DNA from: CAYUNT01 sp964446285
GTDB lineage: Bacteria > Sumerlaeota > Sumerlaeia > SLMS01 > CAYUNT01
Assembly: GCA_964446285.1 (NCBI GenBank)
Contig: CAYUNT010000073.1
Location: forward strand, 1 to 19,327
Direction: 5' to 3'
DNA: 19,327 bases
Shown: positions 12,842-19,327 of the stretch, in pieces
Layout of the letters: each line of letters starts with the position of its first letter
How positions within the stretch are numbered: the stretch's first letter is position 1
Program-made: the position numbers and the translations under genes
The notes under the pieces: generated by a model
The model's input: only the letters and a program-made list of their open reading frames with translations
What the model was told of the DNA's origin: nothing
Database searches by the model: none

Positions 12842-15726
12842 CGTTTCCAGCGTTGGACGAATGCGCTGCGCGAGATGATCCAGATGGTGTTTGCGCCGCC
12901 GCCACCGCTATCGGGCGAAATCACAGCGCCGCGCGGGGTTGTCAGCGTGGGCGAACCGCCCCAAAGCGCGCCAATCAATTTGTGTTGCGCGTCAAAAGCC
13001 AGCAGGCGCCCAAGCGCGTCTTCGCCCACATAAATCGTTCCATCATCCGCCACATCCACGCCGCCGCTCGCGCCGCCAAGGCCTTCGACGAGGTTGTCGA
13101 TTTGCGTGTAATGCGCGCCCTCCGCGTCGATGCTGCCTTCCCACGCGTGAACCATGCCGTCGGCCTCGCTGGCCACATACACGCGCGCCCCATCGGGCCT
13201 CACGCTGAGACCGCGTTGGATGTGGCTGGTTGTGGCCGGGCCGAAGGGGCTTCCGGCCAGTTCGTTCAAACTGGAATCATAGACATGCCAACTGTCGGTC
13301 ACTTTATCGACCACGAAAACATGCCCTGCCGCGTCGCAATCCGCGTCGCCCGGGCGGTAGGCGAGCTCCTTGCCGGGAAGCGCCTGTCCGTCGATTGCGT
13401 TATAAATAAACAACGCGAGGCACGTGGGATTGCTCGTGTAATCTGCAATGGTGACGATAGCTTTTTGATCGGGGGTTACGACGATTCCAGATGGGGCGCG
13501 GATTGCCTTTGCCGCGCCCGCGCTGGTGCGGCCCTGGGTGATGGGCGAAAAAGCAGCCTCCGCACCGCCCGGCTCGAAGACGCGGACATTGTTCGCGGAA
13601 TAATCGCAAATCCACAGCCGCCCCGCCGCATCCAAATCGCCATACGAAGGCATTTTCCATCCGCTTCCCACTGTGCCGGCGAACCTGTAAGGCAGCGCCT
13701 TGGGCATCGGCGCCACATAACCAATGAGAGTGCGGAAGGAAGCGAGGCTTGTGTTAATTGTGACCGAGCGGCGCGGGAGGGCCAGCAATTGGTCCGACCG
13801 CGTGGCTGCGCGCGATTCGACCGTGGTGGCCGTTCGTACGCCGAGTTCGGCAAGGATGCTCATCACGGTGCTGCTGTAGCTCCCGCCCGGATAGGCGTGG
13901 TGTCGCGCGATTTTACCGTTGCAGTGACGTTGGATCGACTGGTTGCAGAGTTGAATCTGGTCGATCACGCCCTGGCGCGTTTGCGAAGAGAGCGACGGGT
14001 GGTTGATCGTGTGGTTTTCGATATGCTGAACGCCGCTGGAATCCATTTCGCGCAGCTGGTGCCAGTCGGCGTGGTTTGCCGTGCCGATCCAGTCGGTGGT
14101 GCAATACACCACGGCGGACAACCCGCGTTCCTTCAGGATGTGGTAGGCGTGCGTATATTGGCCGTCATAAGGGCCGTCGAAGGTGATGCAGATGGATTTG
14201 TCGGGCAGTTCGATTTTTCCCTCGATCCAATCGGCGATTTCGTCGAGCGAGACAGTCGTATAGCCGCCCTCGACAAGCAGGTCCATTTGCGCCTGGAAAT
14301 TAGCCGCCGATGCGCCATAAGGGTATTTTATGACAGGGATAATATCGTGATATAACAAAATCGGAATGCTTTCGGCGGCGGCCGCCTTGTCCGGCCTGGC
14401 GTCAAGGACTGGCTTCGCGCCTTCCTGAACGGCCGAGTTTGTTTTTCCGGTGGCTTGGGCATTTTGCCCAAGCGGTCTGGTGGCTTGGGCGTCTCGCCCA
14501 AGAATCTTTCCTTTGCAGGCAGTCTGCGCGGAAACGAGCGGCGCGAGTTTATCGAATGGCGGCGGCGCGGCGAAAACCGGCGCGCTTCCGTCCCGGTTCC
14601 ATACCGCGGGATTGCCCGGCAATAGCGCCACGGTTCCATCGAGCGCACCCGCCACGAGATCGCCATATCCATCGTCATCCGCGTCGCCCGCGGCGATCAG
14701 CGAGCGAATCACATCCGGGCCGTTCCATTGCCAGAGGAGCGCGCCGGTAGCGCCGGAAAACGCCGCCACAACGCCGTTTTCCGCGCAGACGGCCACGTCC
14801 GTGCGTCCGTCGCCATCGAGGTCGCCCGGGCAGGCCAGCGCGCGGCAGACGTCGCCCACTTCCGCCGTCCAGAGCGGACTCACACTTCCACTGCCCGCGC
14901 CCGAGATGCAGGCAACGCGCCCGCCCGCTGTCGCCGCGAAGCAATCGGTCGTCGCGTCGTCATTCACATCCGCCACGGCGCACACGGCGCGCACGGGGCG
15001 GTCGAGAAAACAATCCCACAGCGTCGAACCGTTCGCGCCCGAGACCATGCGGACCCGGCTGTTGTTTCCACCCGCTGCGAATTCCGGCAGACCGTCGCTG
15101 TTCATGTCGCCCATGCTATCGAGCGCCTCGGTAAAGCCCGAAGTCACTGATTTTTTCCAAATCTGCGCTCCATCATTTCCGTCATAGGCGACCACATCTC
15201 CATTCCAGTCCAGGATCACGGCGTCGGACGAGCCGTTGTTGTTTAGGTCGCCGGCGTTGAAAATGCGATGAATGTAACCGTATCCGCCAAGATCGGCGAG
15301 GTCGCGCGTCCAGATTTCGGCGCCCGTCCGCCCATCGCGCAGATACAAAACCTGTTCCGCGCCGCCGGCCAGGAGTTCCGGAATTCCATCGCCGGTGCGA
15401 TCGGGCAAAAACGCGAATGCGGCGATCGAACAGCCAGATTGAAAAAACGGCTGAACGGCGATTTCCGTGTTTGCGCCAAGGGATATTCGATATACGTTGC
15501 CAAGGTCGTCGGCCAAAAAGCACTTTGATTCAACTACATTCGCGGCGTTTTTGTTGGCGCCGGCATTCTTATCGGGTTGCGGCGCAATCGCCAGGACGGA
15601 GGCGTTGATTGTCTCTGTGCAAAGACTCAGCGGGGGTGAGGTTGGTTCGCCGCTCCAGCACACCAGCGCGCCCGAGTCGTAACCCGCGAGGATTTCCGCG
15701 CGCCCGTCGCTGTTGAGGTCGGGGAG
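12811..15726 (-). CDS. Secreted FG-GAP propeller + polysaccharide deacetylase + NHL propeller protein (5' end cut by gap)
   Basis: At least 971 residues, open up to the assembly gap. Three modules are visible. First come seven FG-GAP/VCBS-like repeats with calcium-type loops, for example DLNSDGRAE, DRTGDGIPE, DLNNNGSSD, DMNSDGLPE, DVNDDATTD, DLDGDGRTD and DADDDGYGD, consistent with one seven-bladed propeller. After a linker with two 10-residue repeats (14449-14502) comes a NodB deacetylase domain (about 14370-13720), with IPILLYHD, ITFDG, ENHTINHPSLS (metal-binding HxxxH) and AYPGGSY. Such domains remove N- or O-acetyl groups from cell-surface or environmental polysaccharides. The normal second Asp of TFDD is Gly. 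The last ~290 residues form an NHL/SMP-30-like propeller (DAAGRLWICDYSANNVRVF, DDGTIYVGEDALGRLLAF). The first ATG after the gap lies inside a blade, so the true start is beyond the gap. It lies downstream of the ClC gene. Confidence 0.88.
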   Translation of the reverse strand, partial: LPDLNSDGRAEILAGYDSGALVCWSGEPTSPPLSLCTETINASVLAIAPQPDKNAGANKNAANVVESKCFLADDLGNVYRISLGANTEIAVQPFFQSGCSIAAFAFLPDRTGDGIPELLAGGAEQVLYLRDGRTGAEIWTRDLADLGGYGYIHRIFNAGDLNNNGSSDAVILDWNGDVVAYDGNDGAQIWKKSVTSGFTEALDSMGDMNSDGLPEFAAGGNNSRVRMVSGANGSTLWDCFLDRPVRAVCAVADVNDDATTDCFAATAGGRVACISGAGSGSVSPLWTAEVGDVCRALACPGDLDGDGRTDVAVCAENGVVAAFSGATGALLWQWNGPDVIRSLIAAGDADDDGYGDLVAGALDGTVALLPGNPAVWNRDGSAPVFAAPPPFDKLAPLVSAQTACKGKILGRDAQATRPLGQNAQATGKTNSAVQEGAKPVLDARPDKAAAAESIPILLYHDIIPVIKYPYGASAANFQAQMDLLVEGGYTTVSLDEIADWIEGKIELPDKSICITFDGPYDGQYTHAYHILKERGLSAVVYCTTDWIGTANHADWHQLREMDSSGVQHIENHTINHPSLSSQTRQGVIDQIQLCNQSIQRHCNGKIARHHAYPGGSYSSTVMSILAELGVRTATTVESRAATRSDQLLALPRRSVTINTSLASFRTLIGYVAPMPKALPYRFAGTVGSGWKMPSYGDLDAAGRLWICDYSANNVRVFEPGGAEAAFSPITQGRTSAGAAKAIRAPSGIVVTPDQKAIVTIADYTSNPTCLALFIYNAIDGQALPGKELAYRPGDADCDAAGHVFVVDKVTDSWHVYDSSLNELAGSPFGPATTSHIQRGLSVRPDGARVYVASEADGMVHAWEGSIDAEGAHYTQIDNLVEGLGGASGGVDVADDGTIYVGEDALGRLLAFDAQHKLIGALWGGSPTLTTPRGAVISPDSGGGGANTIWIISRSAFVQRWKRYLPSAFVLY
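14449..14502. repeat. Duplicated CTTGGGC/GCCCAAG hairpin inside the deacetylase gene
   Basis: Two copies, at 14449-14472 and 14479-14502, each have GGTGG followed by a perfect 7-bp stem (CTTGGGC ... GCCCAAG) and a 5-base loop, ATTTT in one and GTCTC in the other. The spacing is exactly 30 bases, so the gene reads two 10-residue repeats (LGRDAQATRP and LGQNAQATGK) in the linker between the FG-GAP propeller and the NodB domain. Confidence 0.85.
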
Positions 15727-15736
15727 NNNNNNNNNN
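15727..15736. other. Assembly gap (10 N)
   Basis: Ten undetermined bases, most likely a placeholder for a gap of unknown length. The flanking sequence at 15737-15790 is extremely G-rich and begins with a GGGGTACCCC palindrome, so bases next to the gap may be unreliable. The gap interrupts the secreted propeller/deacetylase gene. Confidence 0.95.
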
Positions 15737-15994
15737 GGGGTACCCCGCGAGGCTCGCGGCGCGCCGGGCGGTGGGGCGGGGGGGGCGGGGCCCCAGAGTC
15801 AGGCACGCATCACCTGGGCGTGTGGTTGTGAAAATCGGAGGGGACGCGAGTGCGGAGCCTCGCGATCCCATTGCCGCCGCCGCTCCGCCCCCCGCCATTG
15901 CGCAAAAGGCGAGAAGCAAAGCCCGGCATGACGAAAGAATCCTGATTGCGCCCATGCCCTTGCCGTTATGTTTCGCGGGTCGAGCCATTGCCAC
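15737..15994 (-). CDS. N-terminal fragment of the secreted propeller/deacetylase protein (signal peptide)
   Basis: These 86 codons run from a GTG start into the gap. GGAGG (16001-16005) lies six bases before the GTG at 15994, a good ribosome site that decides the start; ATGs at 15988 and 15955 are in frame. The product starts with a Lys/Arg-containing n-region, then the hydrophobic core ALLLAFCAMAGGGAAAA, a classical Sec signal peptide that explains export of the FG-GAP/deacetylase protein. The frame does not match the one on the far side of the 10 N, as expected if the real gap is not ten bases or if bases near it are wrong. The stretch next to the gap is Arg/Pro-rich and may be misread. It lies 57 bases downstream of the ClC stop, same strand. 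That both fragments are one gene is inferred. Confidence 0.65.
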
Positions 15995-16051
15995 CCGTAA
16001 CCTCCACGAGGCGGCGGATGACAGGCCAATTCGCCCTGGGTCCGCCAAAGT

Positions 16052-17881
16052 TTATGAGGTGTTTTGCGATTTCGCCGGACTCGCCTCCGCGGGCGAGTGG
16101 CGTCGGTAGTAACTGAGAAGATTTCGCCGGTAAATCACGCCCGCGACCTTGCCCTTGCGCCGCGCATCGACGACGGGAATGGCCTCGGCTTCCGACGAAC
16201 TGAATATGGCGAGCGCGGCGGAGAGCGGGCTTTCGGGCTGCAAACGCGCCGGATTGGGATCGGCGATCTCGCCCGCCAAAAGCAGCGGCCCCATTTCCTC
16301 GCCCAGCGTAAGGACCGAGCGCAAGTCGTTTACCGAAATCAGGCCCCGGAATTCACCTTTTTTGCTGACCACGCACAGGATAGGCGCGTCGGTTTCCGCC
16401 AACTGGTCGATGATGCTGTTGAGCGTGGTATCCTCGGGAATGCAAGGCACGTGCGTGGACATAGCGTCGGCCGCCGTCAGTCCGGCCAGCGGATCGCGCT
16501 GCTGGGTTGCCGCCTCGACGTCGAATCCATCGCGCAGCAGCGACATCGTATAGACCGATCCGGGGCGCATCTGCCGCGTGAGGGCCGCCGCCAGCGCCAC
16601 CGTGATCATTAGCGGAAACAAAATCTGGTATCGCCCGCCCGTGACTTCGTAAATCAGCAGGATCGAGGCGAGCGGGGCGTTGAGCGATCCGGCGACGACG
16701 CCCGCCATGCCGACGAGCGCGAATACGGCGGGCGAGGGGAGTCCGAGAGGAACGATCTGATGCGCCGCGACGCCAAATGCCGCGCCAAGCGCCGCGCCAA
16801 TGAACATCGCCGGAGCGAACGATCCGCCAACGAATCCGCTGCCGAGCGTCAGCGCCGTGGCGAGCAACTTGCCCAGCGCATACAGGATGAGGATCGCGCC
16901 AAGGGCGGCGCCGAAGTTGGCGTGTTCGAGTATGCGCTCGTTGATGAATTCGTAGCCTTCGCCCTGGATTCCCGGAAGCACAATGGCCATCAGGCCCACG
17001 AGCAGGCCGCCGAATGCCGGCTTAAGCCACGTGGGCAGATGCACATTGCGCTGAAACACATCCTGTGCCTTGTAGATTCCGGAAATATACAAAGCGCTGA
17101 ACAGGGCGCAAAGCAGCCCGAGAATTCCAAAGGCCACGATCAGTTTGAAGTCCGGCTCGATGCTGTCCACTAGCCCCGCCGGGACGCGAAAGGCAGGCTG
17201 GTGCGGCAATAGAACCTGCGTGACCACCGATGCCACAACGGCCGCAAGCACCACGGGCGTGAAACGCGGAACGGTGAATTCGTGCAGGATGAGTTCGAGG
17301 GCGAAAACGACACCGCCGAGCGGGGCATTAAAAATGGCCGCGATTCCCGCCGCCGCTCCGCATCCGACCAGCGTGCCCATGCGCCGGCGTTCGACGCCCG
17401 CCAGCCGCCCGAGCGAGGTTCCCATCACCGCGCCGATTTCGACAATCGGTCCCTCGGGTCCCGCCGATCCGCCGCTGGCCATCGTAATCACCGAAAGGCC
17501 CGACTTGACCGCCGTTGAGGGCGGCAGATTGATGTTGCCCGTAACGACCGCCTTCATCAGCGCTGGAACGCCGTGCCCGCCCGGGATGCGCAGCAGGCGA
17601 TACACACACCCGCCGACGATCAAGCCCCCGAGCGCCGGCAGCCCGACGGCAATGATGCGGTCAAGAATCTGTCCGCTGGAAAGGAGCGAATCCTGCCGAA
17701 AAAACAGGCGGTGGCTCCAGATCAGCGCCAGGCGGTAGAGCGTCGCGGCCAGACCTGTGAAAATTCCCACACCCACGGCCAGGGCGAGAAATTTCGCGCC
17801 GGGGCGGCTTGAGTCTTTCTCGCCAAGCCAGCGGGAAGCCAGGGAACGGAGTTTGGTTTGCCGAGGACGTTTGTGTGGCAT
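16052..17881 (-). CDS. ClC family chloride channel/transporter with CBS domains
   Basis: A 609-residue integral membrane protein. Residues about 25-430 form the ClC fold. Anion-pathway motifs are visible: PGGHGVP (GSGIP position), GGSAGPEGPIVE (contains the gating Glu of GxEGP), GSGFVGGSFAPAMFIG (GxFxP), and a Tyr in GSVYTMSLL. Two CBS domains follow (AADAMSTHVPCIPEDTTLNSIIDQLAETDAPILCVV and the final ~60 residues with EAIPVVDARRKGKVAGVIYRRNLL), which commonly bind adenine nucleotides and regulate transport. The E. coli proton-transfer Glu (the second E of FIIEE) is Leu here (FALEL), so this may be a channel rather than a Cl-/H+ exchanger. The ATG at 17881 has a weak AGG site. It lies between a secreted protein gene 139 bases upstream and the propeller gene 57 bases downstream. 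Confidence 0.93.
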   Translation of the reverse strand: MPHKRPRQTKLRSLASRWLGEKDSSRPGAKFLALAVGVGIFTGLAATLYRLALIWSHRLFFRQDSLLSSGQILDRIIAVGLPALGGLIVGGCVYRLLRIPGGHGVPALMKAVVTGNINLPPSTAVKSGLSVITMASGGSAGPEGPIVEIGAVMGTSLGRLAGVERRRMGTLVGCGAAAGIAAIFNAPLGGVVFALELILHEFTVPRFTPVVLAAVVASVVTQVLLPHQPAFRVPAGLVDSIEPDFKLIVAFGILGLLCALFSALYISGIYKAQDVFQRNVHLPTWLKPAFGGLLVGLMAIVLPGIQGEGYEFINERILEHANFGAALGAILILYALGKLLATALTLGSGFVGGSFAPAMFIGAALGAAFGVAAHQIVPLGLPSPAVFALVGMAGVVAGSLNAPLASILLIYEVTGGRYQILFPLMITVALAAALTRQMRPGSVYTMSLLRDGFDVEAATQQRDPLAGLTAADAMSTHVPCIPEDTTLNSIIDQLAETDAPILCVVSKKGEFRGLISVNDLRSVLTLGEEMGPLLLAGEIADPNPARLQPESPLSAALAIFSSSEAEAIPVVDARRKGKVAGVIYRRNLLSYYRRHSPAEASPAKSQNTS

Positions 17882-17954
17882 GACCTGCTATGGGCCGTCG
17901 GGTCTGGGGAAAACATGGCAATCCGCAACGCCAGACCGCGTGCGAAGCGGGCGG

Positions 17955-17972
17955 ATTTCCCGCAGGGGAAAT
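17955..17972. other. Short hairpin between the secreted-protein and ClC genes
   Basis: ATTTCCC (17955-17961) pairs perfectly with GGGAAAT (17966-17972) around GCAG. It lies 49 bases past the stop of the minus-strand secreted protein gene. No T-run follows on that strand, so a terminator role is uncertain. The rest of the 139-base gap shows nothing clear. Confidence 0.35.
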
Positions 17973-18020
17973 TTCAGACCCACGCGCCGAACCGCCGCCG
18001 CGGAACACGCCGCCGAAGTA

Positions 18021-18632
18021 TCAGGGCTTCCGATGGACCGGAACGGCGGAGGAAGTGGCGGCGGGCGCAGCGCCGGCGGCCCCGGCAGCTCCCAGCCGCA
18101 CCGTGGCTGTGTTGTCGTAGCGGTGGGGAATATCCTTAAAACGAGGCGAAACCACAGGAACGGTTCCCGTGCGGGTTTCATCGAGAATCAGGATGCTGTA
18201 AGGGCGAGGCCCTCCGGGTTTGACCTTGAACATCGAGTGGAAGCAAACAGGCGTGAGCGAGCGGTTCTTCAAATTTCCGAAAGTGAGAATCGTGCGGAAC
18301 GTCTTGCCGTCGGGCGTTTTTTGATCGCCGCTGGCGCGCAGCGGCCCAACTTCCGCAGGCGCGGTTTCCACATACTCGACAGATTCCGGATCGTAATACA
18401 CGCGCACACAGACGGCGATAGGCGTTGTGCCCGTGTCGTTTTGCGAAAGGCGGACTTCGAGAGTGAAAGAAGACCCGTCGTCGGCGGGGTTGCCGGAAAT
18501 CACATGCCCGGCCACGACGGCCTCGGGTTTGACGAGCGGAACGCCTGGCGCTTGCGTCGCGCACAAGATGCCCAATGCGATCAGCGGCAGAAACATGAAG
18601 CGCCGGGCCAATTTCTCAAAAATTCCTGACAT
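18021..18632 (-). CDS. Secreted protein of unknown function with one beta-rich domain
   Basis: A 203-residue protein. The N-terminus has a positively charged stretch and a hydrophobic core (FMFLPLIALGILCA), a Sec signal peptide with probable cleavage near CATQA; a Cys in this area leaves a lipoprotein possible but without a good lipobox. The mature part (about residues 35-170) alternates in a beta-sandwich-like pattern (SSFTLEVRLSQ, IAVCVRVYYDPESVEYVE, FRTILTFGNL, CFHSMFKVKPGGPRPYSILILDE) reminiscent of cohesin- or Ig-like domains, especially YYDPESVEY. The end is Ala/Gly-rich. The ATG at 18632 has AGGAG eleven bases upstream, slightly far. It is the first gene of the minus-strand block leading to ClC and the propeller protein. 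The family is not identified. Confidence 0.75.
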   Translation of the reverse strand: MSGIFEKLARRFMFLPLIALGILCATQAPGVPLVKPEAVVAGHVISGNPADDGSSFTLEVRLSQNDTGTTPIAVCVRVYYDPESVEYVETAPAEVGPLRASGDQKTPDGKTFRTILTFGNLKNRSLTPVCFHSMFKVKPGGPRPYSILILDETRTGTVPVVSPRFKDIPHRYDNTATVRLGAAGAAGAAPAATSSAVPVHRKP

Positions 18633-18727
18633 GCCAATCCAATCTCCTGGCGGGAATTCAGAGGATGCGGAGAAGGTTTATAAAAACCTCCTTCTTTAGG
18701 GCACGCCAGCCCGGCGCGCTTGTCAAG

Positions 18728-18818
18728 CCCGAGTGGCGCACGAATTTGGGTCAGCCTTTTAATGCACGGATGGTGATCGTGGTTTCCGTCCCGAGTCCCG
18801 CGCGAATTTGGGTCAGCC
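18728..18818. repeat. 29-base direct repeat, 62-base spacing
   Basis: The pieces at 18728-18756 and 18790-18818 share CCCGAGT at the start and the 16-base block CGAATTTGGGTCAGCC at the end, with only a few differences between. The second copy overlaps the HepT stop codon (18813-18815). It may be a duplication left by insertion or excision of a mobile element, or an ancient slippage event. Confidence 0.75.
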
Positions 18819-19167
18819 GTCTGCGCGCTCTTCACGCCATAGAATGTCCATGATATGGTCGCGAAGCATCGGCATCTTGTTTCTGGCAACGTCCCACACA
18901 ATTTCGTAATCCACGCCAAAGTAGTCATGAACCACACTTGTGGCGCATTCCCGCAATCGCCCGCCATTCAACCTCAGGATATTTCTGCCTCCACTCGGCG
19001 GGGACTTTCTTGGCCGCTTCTCCGATAATCTCGATGCTGCGAACAACCGCCCTTTTCGCCGTTTCATCCCGAAAAAACTGCTCGCGCGTCAGGCGCGGAA
19101 TCAAATCCGCCAGATAATCCGCCTCGTCAAGAATATGGAGTAGATATTCAAGGGCCGACAAAGACAT
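18813..19167 (-). pseudogene. hepT: HepT-type (DUF86) toxin, frameshifted
   Basis: Two frames together give a full-length ~117-residue HepT: residues 1-77 read from the ATG at 19167 to 18937 (LEYLLHILDEADYLADLI, RAVVRSIEIIGEAAKKVP, EWRAIAGMRHK), and the remaining 40 from 18935 to the stop at 18813 (VVHDYFGVDYEIVWDVARNKMPMLRDHI). One extra base, A at 18936 on the + strand, separates them. The break falls inside the family's RX4HXY ribonuclease motif (RHK|VVHDY). As written, translation stops after MRHKCGS. HepT is an RNase toxin neutralised by MntA, which AMPylates it near this motif. The start overlaps the upstream MntA-like frame by 20 bases, the usual arrangement. This could be a genuine inactivation or a one-base sequencing error. 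Confidence 0.85.
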
Positions 19168-19297
19168 CTTCCACCTCGCGCAGGATGTGCGGACCGATGT
19201 GAGGGCTGAGCGATTCGGGCGTCACCACCCGCGAATCATGCAAATCACGGCCAAGGTGGGCGCCCTCCTGGCGGACAAAAGAAATCTGTTTCTCAAT
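19148..19297 (-). pseudogene. mntA: C-terminal remnant of MntA-type nucleotidyltransferase antitoxin
   Basis: An open stretch of 49 codons ends at 19148 and overlaps the HepT start by 20 bases. Its end, VVTPESLSPHIGPHILREVEDV, resembles the C-terminus of small MNT-family nucleotidyltransferases paired with HepT. An in-frame TGA at 19300-19298 cuts it off from the expected nucleotidyltransferase core (GSxxRGxxxxxSDxDL), which is not visible in the 30 remaining bases of the window. The antitoxin is therefore either truncated or frameshifted, or its front half lies outside the window in another frame. Assigned by pattern and position only. Confidence 0.5.
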
Positions 19298-19327
19298 TCA
19301 TAGGTCGTGGGGGTTGGGGGGAGGAGA

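Noticed and set aside
12655..14355. 566-codon open frame on the + strand
   Set aside because: It lies antisense to the deacetylase/NHL gene, is Arg/Ala/His-rich, and has no domain; the minus frame has clear motifs. GC-rich codon bias explains it.
14449..14502. Possible CRISPR-like repeat pair
   Set aside because: Only two copies, spaced by six bases, inside a coding frame; no cas genes.
18660..18726. TTGACA (minus strand, 18726-18721) as a promoter for the secreted protein
   Set aside because: The hexamer 17 bases downstream is TGCCCT, far from a -10; the AT-rich TATAAA lies too far away.

Overview
The window looks like a stretch of chromosome from an uncultured, GC-rich bacterium, probably assembled from a metagenome. 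A run of ten Ns splits one gene. I cannot name the phylum from sequence alone. The mixture of FHA/PilZ and receiver/PATAN proteins, a large secreted FG-GAP/deacetylase/NHL protein and several families of short palindromic or tandem intergenic repeats resembles little-studied environmental lineages around the PVC or Hydrogenedentota/Sumerlaeota groups; that is an impression, not a result. No tRNA, rRNA, CRISPR array, integrase or intact insertion sequence was seen.

Layout. Positions 1-325 hold no supportable gene. An FHA-PilZ protein (326-1183) and an FxsA-type membrane protein (1292-1939) lie on the + strand. They converge on a minus-strand pair: mutS2 (6513 to 3811) and, downstream of it, a receiver + DUF4388/PATAN protein with a long disordered tail (3602 to 1977). 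Divergent from mutS2 come a TrpB2-type tryptophan synthase beta chain (6838-8184), a class I/II aminotransferase (8279-9478), a CYTH-fold protein (9681-10247), an unrecognised proline-rich protein (10496-12145) and a YjdF/DUF2238 membrane protein (12197-12841). A minus-strand block follows: a small secreted protein (18632 to 18021), a ClC chloride channel/transporter with CBS domains (17881 to 16052), and the large secreted beta-propeller/polysaccharide deacetylase/NHL protein (15994 to 12811, interrupted by the assembly gap). The right end carries a broken MntA/HepT toxin-antitoxin remnant.

The genes do not form one obvious pathway. Three themes recur. (1) Regulatory-looking domains have lost canonical residues: the receiver has Asn where the phosphoacceptor Asp should be, the PilZ domain lacks the first Arg of RxxxR, the CYTH protein lacks the Lys of ExExK, the NodB domain lacks the second Asp of TFDD, and the ClC protein has Leu at the expected proton-glutamate position. 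(2) Short repeats (a 9-bp TGGGACnnn unit, an 8-bp nCACAAAG unit and a CTTGGGC/GCCCAAG hairpin) lie between genes and also, in multiples of three bases, inside linkers of mutS2 and the deacetylase gene. (3) Two otherwise unrelated disordered proteins end in a similar short SPxxFL helix. The best candidates for something undescribed are the repeats colonising protein linkers, the SPxxFL tail and its unknown 549-residue partner, and the deacetylase flanked by two propellers. I do not see a complete, clearly new multi-gene system.
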